Assembly (NCBI GenBank): GCA_002440805.1
Contig: DJVD01000166.1
Location: 2,326 to 8,476, forward strand
DNA: 6,151 bases
Direction of reading: 5' to 3'
DNA from: Chloroflexi bacterium UBA6265
GTDB lineage: Bacteria > Chloroflexota > Chloroflexia > Thermomicrobiales > UBA6265
Shown one piece after another: positions 1 to 4,824 of this stretch. Below the pieces are notes generated by a model. That model did not search any database and was not told the DNA's origin. It worked only from the letters and a program-made list of their open reading frames with translations. Each line of letters begins with the position of its first letter. Positions within the stretch are counted from its first letter, which is position 1. The position numbers were made by a program, and so were the translations under genes.

Positions 1-156
1 CGCCGCGAACACATCGTCCACGGCGCGCACGCCTTCGACAACAAACGCCCGCTCCTGCAGACGGGCTTTCCGTCGTTGGAGCGAGCGTATGCGTTTGATC
101 GCCGGGTTGGCCAGACTGGTAAGCAGATCGGAGCCAGTGTGCGATCGGTGTGTCAT
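1..156 (-). CDS. TrmH/SpoU-family RNA 2'-O-methyltransferase, N-terminal fragment (cut by window edge)
   Basis: The 52 visible codons start at ATG 156-154 and stay open to position 1. The translation contains LTSLANPAIKRIRSLQRRKA followed by RLQERAFVVEGVRAVDD. This matches the N-terminal substrate-binding domain of TrmH/SpoU methyltransferases, which typically read 'S..NP.IK.I..L..RK.R.....F.VEG.R.V'. Family members add a 2'-O-methyl group to a ribose in rRNA or tRNA using S-adenosylmethionine. The catalytic SPOUT domain, which would show the exact target, lies outside the window, so I give no symbol (RlmB- or TsnR-like is possible). It begins 8 bases after the rplT stop and is probably cotranscribed with it. 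A TrmH-type gene between rplT and pheS is a common bacterial arrangement, which supports the call. The ribosome binding site is weak at best. Confidence 0.77.
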   Translation of the reverse strand, partial: MTHRSHTGSDLLTSLANPAIKRIRSLQRRKARLQERAFVVEGVRAVDDVFAA

Positions 157-164
157 GTCCAGGT

Positions 165-524
165 CTAGCTGGGCAGGTGCTGCTTGGCGGTTTCAACCAA
201 TGCGGCGAAAGCCTGCTCGTCGCGAACGGCGAGATCGGCCATCATCTTGCGATCGACTTCGACGCCGGCCAGGTTCAGGCCGTGAATCAACTTGCTGTAC
301 TGCAAGCCATTCATGCGGGAAGCGGCATTGATGCGCTGAATCCACAGGCGGCGCATATCGCGCTTGCGGTTCCGGCGGTCGCGGTAAGCGTATGCCCAGC
401 TGTGCATGAGGCTTTCATGCGCACGCTTGTACAAACGATTACGAGTGCCACGATGACCCTTTACCAGGGCCAACACGGATTTGTGTCGACGGTGTGCGGC
501 AACGCCGCGTTTTACTCGAGCCAT
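165..524 (-). CDS. rplT: 50S ribosomal protein L20
   Basis: Encodes a 119-residue protein, the usual L20 length. It opens with [15 protein letters not shown] and has the basic, RNA-binding N-terminal helix region ([15 protein letters not shown], about residues 21-35). The globular C-terminal part carries [13 protein letters not shown] (58-70) and [18 protein letters not shown] (about 85-102), both hallmarks of the family. L20 binds 23S rRNA early in 50S assembly. In E. coli and B. subtilis it also represses its own operon by binding its mRNA. The ATG at 524-522 follows AAGAGGA at 539-533 with 8 bases of spacing. It lies 40 bases after rpmI and 8 bases before the methyltransferase gene. Nothing in the protein is unusual. 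Confidence 0.98.
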   Translation of the reverse strand: MARVKRGVAAHRRHKSVLALVKGHRGTRNRLYKRAHESLMHSWAYAYRDRRNRKRDMRRLWIQRINAASRMNGLQYSKLIHGLNLAGVEVDRKMMADLAVRDEQAFAALVETAKQHLPS

Positions 525-564
525 GATTACTGTCCTCTTACTCAGGTATCAAACGAACGGTTGA

Positions 565-786
565 TTACTTAATGCCGTTCGGCACCATTCGCTTCACGCG
601 TTTTACAGTAGCGTCGTTCATCACAAGCATGCGATCGAACTGACGCTTCACGCGAGATGACTTCTTACGGCGAAGGTGGCTCTTCATGCCCTTGGCGTGC
701 ATGACCTTGCCCGTACCTGTGATCTTGAAGCGACGCGCTGCACCCTTATGAGTTTTCAGCTTTGACTTCTTAGTCTTGTTTGCCAC
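565..786 (-). CDS. rpmI: 50S ribosomal protein L35 (GTG start inside infC)
   Basis: Encodes a small, very basic protein of 73 residues, slightly longer than the typical 64-66. The family signature KLKTHKGAARRFKITGTGK begins near residue 9, followed by LRRKKSSRVKRQ in the middle and VKRMVPNG at the C-terminus. L35 is a 50S subunit protein. The chosen start is GTG at 786-784, giving MANKTKKSKLKTHKG. It is preceded by AAAGAGGA (799-792), with 6 bases between GAGG and the start. A longer reading from GTG at 813 would add nine residues with no family counterpart and lacks a comparable binding site, so I reject it. The gene overlaps the 3' end of infC by 17 bases in another frame, which suggests translational coupling. 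The extra four or so N-terminal residues relative to the family are minor. Confidence 0.96.
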   Translation of the reverse strand: MANKTKKSKLKTHKGAARRFKITGTGKVMHAKGMKSHLRRKKSSRVKRQFDRMLVMNDATVKRVKRMVPNGIK

Positions 787-1333
787 TTGTATCCTCTTTC
801 TGAGACGAATCACCCTTTTGGCGGATTGGCGCCATGGTCATCGTCATATTACGGCCTTCCATACGGGGGGCTTGCTCAATAACCCCGCTTCCCTGAAGCT
901 GCACTGCCAACTTATCAAGCAGTTCTTTACCCAGCTCGGGATGCGTGATTGAACGCCCGCGGAACAGCACATTAATTTTCACTTTGTCACCGGCGTCGAG
1001 GAACTTCTGGGCTGCTCGCCCTTTAGTCTCCAAATCGTGCCCGCCAATCTTGGGCTCGATCCGCACTTCCTTGAGCTTGATCACGTGTTGATTCTTGCGT
1101 GAATCTCGCTCTTTTTTGCTCTGCTCAAACCGGAATTTGCCAAAGTCCATTAAGCGACAAACCGGCGGCGATGCGTTCGGTGCTACCTCTACGAGATCAA
1201 GACCTCGCTCGCGGGCCATTTCAAGCGCATCGCGCGTTGCGATGACGCCTACCTGGTTGCCCTCTTCATCGATAAGCCGCACTTCACGTATACGAATTCG
1301 CTCGTTGACGCGTGTTTGTACTGGTCTGGAAAT
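770..1333 (-). CDS. infC: Translation initiation factor IF-3, probable AUU start
   Basis: IF3 binds the 30S subunit, prevents premature joining of 50S and proofreads start codons and initiator tRNA. From ATT 1333-1331 the product is 187 residues, close to the usual 170-180 plus a short tail. The N-terminal domain holds TRVNERIRIREVRLIDEEG (about 7-25), DLVEVAPNA (46-54) and PPVCRLMDFGKF (56-67). The charged linker follows (about 68-87). The C-terminal domain contains KEVRIEPKIGGHD (88-100) and RNMTMTMAP (161-169). A polar tail of 18 residues (170-187) closes the protein. Homology begins at residue 2 or 3 from the ATT. The only conventional codons upstream in frame, GTG 1363 and TTG 1372, lie before the AGGAGG (1345-1340), so that site could not serve them. 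AUU is the known start of E. coli infC, where IF3 represses its own translation by rejecting it. A candidate promoter and leader hairpin lie upstream. IF3 identity is certain; the start codon is inferred. Confidence 0.96.
   Translation of the reverse strand: MSRPVQTRVNERIRIREVRLIDEEGNQVGVIATRDALEMARERGLDLVEVAPNASPPVCRLMDFGKFRFEQSKKERDSRKNQHVIKLKEVRIEPKIGGHDLETKGRAAQKFLDAGDKVKINVLFRGRSITHPELGKELLDKLAVQLQGSGVIEQAPRMEGRNMTMTMAPIRQKGDSSQKEDTSGKQD
787..799 (-). promoter_or_regulatory. Ribosome binding site of rpmI, inside infC
   Basis: Read on the minus strand this is AAAGAGGATACAA directly before GTG 786-784. The GAGG core lies six bases from the start codon. The site is within the last codons of infC, so ribosomes finishing infC pass over it. 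It decides between the two GTG codons available for rpmI. Confidence 0.8.
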
Positions 1334-1345
1334 AGCGATCCTCCT
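1334..1345 (-). promoter_or_regulatory. Shine-Dalgarno of infC selecting an ATT start
   Basis: The minus strand reads AGGAGG (1345-1340), then ATCGCT, then ATT (1333-1331). This is the strongest ribosome binding sequence in the window. Six bases of spacing to ATT is near optimal, whereas the ATC directly after AGGAGG has no spacing at all. No ATG, GTG or TTG occurs in frame between this site and the conserved IF3 sequence, which makes ATT the best-supported start. Confidence 0.8.
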
Positions 1346-1370
1346 GTTACTCTTGCATCGCACCGCGCAC

Positions 1371-1399
1371 AAAAAGGCGCCGGCTGTGAGGCCAAGCGC
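1371..1399 (-). terminator. Candidate attenuator hairpin with U-run in the infC leader
   Basis: On the minus strand GCGC (1399-1396), TT, GGC (1393-1391), loop CTCACA, GCC (1384-1382), G, GCGC (1380-1377) can form an imperfect GC-rich stem, with a possible U-G pair and one bulged U. One C and five T's (1375-1371) follow. This is the form of an intrinsic terminator. It lies between the candidate promoter and the infC ribosome binding site, so it would act as an attenuator rather than simply ending the ribF transcript. An alternative fold pairs 1410-1408 with 1382-1380 and 1407-1404 with 1389-1386, and it would exclude the terminator stem. The pairing was done by eye with no energies calculated. 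It could also simply be the terminator of the upstream operon. Confidence 0.5.
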
Positions 1400-1421
1400 T
1401 GCTTCACCGGTACACTGGACA

Positions 1422-1451
1422 ATGATACCGCGATTCCATAGGCAATTTCAA
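1422..1451 (-). promoter_or_regulatory. Candidate sigma70-type promoter for infC-rpmI-rplT
   Basis: The minus strand carries TTGAAA (1451-1446, five of six matches to TTGACA), an 18-base spacer and TATCAT (1427-1422, five of six matches to TATAAT). It is located just after the ribF stop, in the only long gap of the window, and points at infC. Transcription would start near the purines at 1416-1415, giving a leader of about 80 bases before the ATT start. The rest of the gap contains the hairpin described separately. The prediction rests on the two hexamers only. Confidence 0.55.
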
Positions 1452-1460
1452 TGCCCCAAC

Positions 1461-2420
1461 CTAAACAGCACCGATAAATTCGCCCGCCAAATCCATCTCC
1501 AGGATTGTACGCGTGGCTCGCTCATCGTGACCCAGCTGTTCAATCAACGCCTGCACATCCGGGAAGTCGGAATCCGGTCGAAGGTGTGTGACGAACGATG
1601 TCACCAGGGTGCGGCCATACAAATCGCCGTCAAAATCTAACAGATGCGTCTCGATCATTCGTTCACCGGTGTTCACGGCCGGTCGCGTACCAATGTAGGT
1701 CATTGCCGGCCGCAGCACAGGCTCGTCATCTACTGATGCATAGGAGGCATAGATGCCGTCGTGCAGCGCTACGATCCCCTGAGGCGGAGCGACATTGGCG
1801 GTGGGAAAACCGATCTGCCTGCCAAGCTGGGCACCGTGAACGACCTTCCCCTCCACCTGGAATCGATGCCCCATTATGATGGACGCCTCTTTGGCGGCAC
1901 CTAGCATGATGTGTGTGCGAATGGCCGAACTGCTGACCTCACGCCGATCCCACGAAATGCGCGGCACAGCGTGAACGATCGTGCCGTGACCAGAAAGTAA
2001 CTCCTGCAACCTGGCCGGTGTACCCTCGCGGTTATGACCGAGGGCAAAATCCTCTCCCACCCACAACTCGAGGATGGGCCCAATTGCCATCAGCTCATCG
2101 ACGAACTCGGCTGCAGTTTCTTGCGCCATCTTGCGGCTGAACTGCAGTTCGACAACCGATTCTGCTCCGTAATGTTGCAGGAGTTCCCGACGGCGATGGC
2201 TGGTAAGGATCCGACCCGGGAATGCTTCCGGGCGAAAAATCTCCACCGGCAGGGGTTCAAATGTGATGGCCATGACCCGCGCACCTGCCGCTGAAGCGCT
2301 TTTCACGGCCTGGCGAAGGAGATGTTGATGACCTCGGTGTACACCATCAAACGCGCCAATCGTGACAACACTGGGCGCCGGTGGAACATCTGCAATACGG
2401 GTATACACGGATCCGGTCAA
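1461..2420 (-). CDS. ribF: Bifunctional riboflavin kinase / FMN adenylyltransferase (FAD synthetase)
   Basis: RibF phosphorylates riboflavin to FMN and then adenylylates FMN to FAD in the cytoplasm. The 319-residue length is typical of the bifunctional form. The N-terminal nucleotidyltransferase domain has GAFDGVHRGH (22-31, the HxGH-type ATP site), VGEDFALGHNREGT (121-134) and EVSSSAIR (161-168, the second nucleotide motif). The C-terminal kinase domain has GRQIGFPTAN (200-209), GIYASY (222-227), YIGTRPAVN (242-250) and IETHLLDFDGDLYG (256-269), where E257 is the likely catalytic base. All key motifs are intact, so both activities are expected. The start is TTG 2420-2418, 4 bases after the truB stop, with AGAGG about nine bases upstream inside truB. 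GTG at residue 5 is an alternative. A ribF gene after truB is a common arrangement; the rpsO that often follows is absent here. Confidence 0.96.
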   Translation of the reverse strand: MTGSVYTRIADVPPAPSVVTIGAFDGVHRGHQHLLRQAVKSASAAGARVMAITFEPLPVEIFRPEAFPGRILTSHRRRELLQHYGAESVVELQFSRKMAQETAAEFVDELMAIGPILELWVGEDFALGHNREGTPARLQELLSGHGTIVHAVPRISWDRREVSSSAIRTHIMLGAAKEASIIMGHRFQVEGKVVHGAQLGRQIGFPTANVAPPQGIVALHDGIYASYASVDDEPVLRPAMTYIGTRPAVNTGERMIETHLLDFDGDLYGRTLVTSFVTHLRPDSDFPDVQALIEQLGHDERATRTILEMDLAGEFIGAV

Positions 2421-2424
2421 CGCA

Positions 2425-3330
2425 CTACGCCTCTACCACTACTTTCTCGGGCTTCACCATTCCTGTTGCTGGATCACCTGATCCAACCCCGAGCCAATTG
2501 CCCAACACATCGTACACGCGCACGAGTCCATCTGGCACCTGCGCGGCCACACCCAGGCCGTTGCGCCACTTACTGGCGTCATCTGCATCGAGCACGATCG
2601 CCGGGCGATCATAGAGTGCAGCGTCCGGGTGCGCCGCCACATCTTCCCAGTATCCCAAATCGATCAGGTCCTCCAGGTCGGAAATCTGCCAGGAATCCTC
2701 CAGCGTAAACGGACCAGTGCTGAGCCGAATCAGGTTGGACATATATGCACCTGTGCCGACCGCATCTCCAATATCACGCGCCAGGGAACGCACATAGGTT
2801 CCTTTGGAACAATGAACGAATATCTCAGCCACGGGACTCTGCCATGAAACGAGTTCCAGCTCCAGAATGGTGACTGGCCGGGCATCGAGTTCGATATGCT
2901 CACCTTGCCGCGCGCGCTCGTACAGCGGCCGACCATCGATCTTGATCGCCGAGTGCATGGGCGGCACCTGTTGGATGTCTCCGCGAAAATGCTCGAGTTC
3001 CGCCTCAACCGTTTCGCGTGTGAGGTGCGAGGCATCATTAACATCCACCACCACACCATCACCATCCTGTGAATCGGTCGTGACGCCAAACGAGATTTCC
3101 GCCAGGTAGCTTTTTGTGGACTCGGAAAGGTATTCGACGGTGCGGGTGGCCAATCCGACCGCAATCGGCAGCACACCCACGGCGGCGGGATCCAACGTGC
3201 CGGCGTGGCCGACTCGACGCTCACCAGTGATGCGCCTTACGGCGCCCACAACATCGTGGCTGGTGACGCCGGCGGGTTTTTCGACAATCAGGAATCCGTG
3301 ATATTTACCACGAGTCGCGCGCTTGGTCAT
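2425..3330 (-). CDS. truB: tRNA pseudouridine(55) synthase TruB
   Basis: TruB isomerises U55 in the T-loop of most tRNAs to pseudouridine and also acts as a tRNA folding chaperone. The 301-residue protein has the family motifs in order: FLIVEKPAGVTSHDVV (13-28), GHAGTLDPAAVGVLP (41-55) with D47 as the catalytic aspartate, KSYLAEISFGVTTDSQDGDG following it, VPPMHSAIKIDGRPLYERAR, and CSKGTYVRSLARDIG. The C-terminal part, with a run like ...VRVYDVLGNWLGVG and ending in KPEKVVVEA, resembles the PUA-like tail domain seen in many TruB proteins. The usual 'ATGVLP' reads AVGVLP here, a mild change. The ATG (3330-3328) shares one base with the upstream TAA, giving TAATG, and indicates coupled translation with the DHH phosphoesterase gene. 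Confidence 0.97.
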   Translation of the reverse strand: MTKRATRGKYHGFLIVEKPAGVTSHDVVGAVRRITGERRVGHAGTLDPAAVGVLPIAVGLATRTVEYLSESTKSYLAEISFGVTTDSQDGDGVVVDVNDASHLTRETVEAELEHFRGDIQQVPPMHSAIKIDGRPLYERARQGEHIELDARPVTILELELVSWQSPVAEIFVHCSKGTYVRSLARDIGDAVGTGAYMSNLIRLSTGPFTLEDSWQISDLEDLIDLGYWEDVAAHPDAALYDRPAIVLDADDASKWRNGLGVAAQVPDGLVRVYDVLGNWLGVGSGDPATGMVKPEKVVVEA

Positions 3331-4376
3331 TAGTCCAGCACAACATCCGAGACATAGGTTGGTTCGGCAACCTCAGGATCCGCCTTGATCATCTCGGCAA
3401 CCTTTTCGAGGAATTGTTGCTTGGCATCCTCTCCGCCCTCAATCTGCAAGCCAGCCGCCCGAGGGTGACCACCTCCCCCAAACTGGGCCGAAATCTTGGC
3501 GACATCAACATCCTCGGTCATGGAACGCATTGATACGCGCCAGCCGTTCGGCGACGCATACAGGATTGCGGCCGCCCGCGATCCCTCCGTACCAACCAGG
3601 AAGTTGACCATGCCCTCGGCTTCGCTTCGTTGGGCGCCGCAATCGTCGAACACCTTCTGCGTCAGCTCGGTCCAGATCAGATCGCCGGTCCATGAAACCC
3701 CGCGAAGCGCTGAACGCCACAGGCATACAGACGACTTTGGCTTGAGGCGGAAGAGCGCATTGACGATTGGCACGGGGTTTCCACCGTTGTCCACGAGGTC
3801 GGCAGACGTACGCATGGTGCGCGCCGTTGTGCTTTCGGTACGAAGACCCAGGGTATCGCCGTAAATCCCGGCCAACAGGCACTGGGCGATATCGCGCGTC
3901 AGCACCGTACCCCACACGGCAAGGACATCCGTGAGGATCTCGGTTGTTGAGGCAGCAGAACCCTGGACAATGTTCACCGTTCCGAAATGGTCATTGGTGA
4001 CGTGGTGATCGATGTTGATAATCGGAATGTCGCCATTGGTGCGGGTGGGATCATCGCGGTAGAAATCGCCACCGCGAGTGCGATCACTGTGATCGGCCAA
4101 CAACAACAGATCGTACGCTGGAAGCTCATCGATACCGTAGATCAACACATCTTCGATCCCGGGAAGGAACTCGAGGGAGTGCGGTACTTCGCCATCAGTG
4201 ATGAGCACTTCGCCTCGGATGCCAACCTGTGCCAATGCCAGCTTGAGCGCCAACACGGAGGAAAGCGAATCGGCATCCACATTCTGGTGCGTGGGCATCA
4301 AAACGCAACTTGATTGCTTCAGGAGGTCAAATGCAGATGAGGCGGCCTCGGGATCGAGCTTCCAGGGTGATGTCAT
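3330..4376 (-). CDS. nrnA: DHH/DHHA1 phosphoesterase, NrnA-like (oligoribonuclease / pAp phosphatase)
   Basis: The 348-residue protein has both domains of the bacterial DHH family. In the DHH domain, H30, D34 and D36 (HQNVDADSLSS, against the usual HxxPDgDaiGS), D95 in LLLADHSD, the D123-H124-H125 triad in INIDHHVTN, and D174 in GIYGDTLG form the expected two-metal site. The DHHA1 substrate-binding domain ends in FGGGGHPRAAG (299-309). Characterised NrnA proteins degrade RNA oligonucleotides of a few bases and dephosphorylate 3'-phosphoadenosine 5'-phosphate. Which activity dominates here cannot be read from sequence. The proline of motif I is a valine and the following Gly is Ser, but the metal ligands are kept. 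The ATG overlaps the rbfA stop as ATGA, with AAGGA just upstream. A DHH gene between rbfA and truB is a known arrangement in several phyla. Confidence 0.92.
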   Translation of the reverse strand: MTSPWKLDPEAASSAFDLLKQSSCVLMPTHQNVDADSLSSVLALKLALAQVGIRGEVLITDGEVPHSLEFLPGIEDVLIYGIDELPAYDLLLLADHSDRTRGGDFYRDDPTRTNGDIPIINIDHHVTNDHFGTVNIVQGSAASTTEILTDVLAVWGTVLTRDIAQCLLAGIYGDTLGLRTESTTARTMRTSADLVDNGGNPVPIVNALFRLKPKSSVCLWRSALRGVSWTGDLIWTELTQKVFDDCGAQRSEAEGMVNFLVGTEGSRAAAILYASPNGWRVSMRSMTEDVDVAKISAQFGGGGHPRAAGLQIEGGEDAKQQFLEKVAEMIKADPEVAEPTYVSDVVLD

Positions 4377-4774
4377 TGATCCTTGTGCCCTTCACTGTCC
4401 TGGTTGCGGGCGGTGGTACGGGCGATTTCCGCATCCTTGGCGCGAACTTCAGCCAGTGCCTGCGAAATCTCCTGGGCGTACTCCATGGAACGGTCGTCGC
4501 GGAAATCGATCTCCGGGATCTGTCGCATGCGCAATCGGGGTTTGAGATGGAAGCGAATGAATTTGGCTGCGGTGCGCAGGGCGTCAAGTGTGCTGGCCCG
4601 CTCGTCGTCGGAACCAAGCACGCTTACAAACACCCGGGCACTGCGAAGATCGGTTGGGACGTCTACCCGGGTGATGCTGAAGAATCCGATGCGAGGATCT
4701 TTCACCTCGCGTCGGATAATATCGTCCAGCTCAACCCGTAGCATTTCGCCAACCTGTTGGGTTCGTCGGGTCAT
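4373..4774 (-). CDS. rbfA: 30S ribosome-binding factor A
   Basis: RbfA is a small KH-like protein that binds the immature 30S subunit and helps process the 5' end of 16S rRNA, and it is important in cold adaptation in E. coli. The 133-residue product shows the family pattern: RTQQVGEMLRVELDDIIRRE (4-23), VKDPRIGFFSITRVDVPTD (24-42), then a beta strand ARVFVSVLG, and later LKPRLRMRQIPEIDFRDDRS. The last 20 or so residues are polar, charged and poorly conserved. The ATG at 4774-4772 is preceded by GGAG about ten bases upstream. It follows infB by 39 bases, and its TGA overlaps the next ATG as ATGA. infB-rbfA is one of the most conserved bacterial gene pairs. Confidence 0.97.
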   Translation of the reverse strand: MTRRTQQVGEMLRVELDDIIRREVKDPRIGFFSITRVDVPTDLRSARVFVSVLGSDDERASTLDALRTAAKFIRFHLKPRLRMRQIPEIDFRDDRSMEYAQEISQALAEVRAKDAEIARTTARNQDSEGHKDQ

Positions 4775-4805
4775 GGTGCCAGTTCTCCGGGTGTACGGGG
4801 GTGAA

Positions 4806-4824
4806 CCCGGGGATTAACCCCGGG
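4806..4824. repeat. Perfect 7-bp inverted repeat around the infB stop codon
   Basis: CCCGGGG (4806-4812) and CCCCGGG (4818-4824) are exact reverse complements separated by five bases, ATTAA. The infB stop codon (4816-4814) is in the loop. In mRNA this makes an all-GC seven-pair hairpin. On the minus strand the sequence after it is TTCACCCCCG, with no T-run, so it is not a standard intrinsic terminator. It may stabilise or delimit the infB message or affect passage into rbfA; that role is inference. Confidence 0.6.

Noticed and set aside
548..565. Inverted repeat ATCAA/TTGAT in the rpmI-rplT gap, considered as an L20 operator or terminator.
   Set aside because: It has only five A/T-rich pairs plus one mismatch and a short extension, with no T-run. 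It is too weak to call without comparative data.
150..572. Plus-strand open frame of 140 codons across rplT.
   Set aside because: It lies antisense to a certain ribosomal protein gene and resembles no family I know. It is a shadow of the GC-rich codon pattern.
1334..1372. Longer infC reading from TTG 1372 or GTG 1363, adding up to 13 residues (MCAVRCKSNRRIA).
   Set aside because: The added residues do not look like IF3 and include the AGGAGG itself as coding sequence. The TTG also overlaps the U-run of the leader hairpin.
3040..3075. Low-complexity CCA/CAC-rich stretch, considered as a repeat array.
   Set aside because: It encodes the acidic/valine-rich TruB segment DSQDGDGVVVDVND, so codon use explains it. 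There is no regular unit.
3987..4741. Several plus-strand open frames of 108-144 codons opposite the DHH gene and rbfA.
   Set aside because: All lie opposite well-supported conserved genes, overlap one another and show no recognisable domain, so they are shadows.
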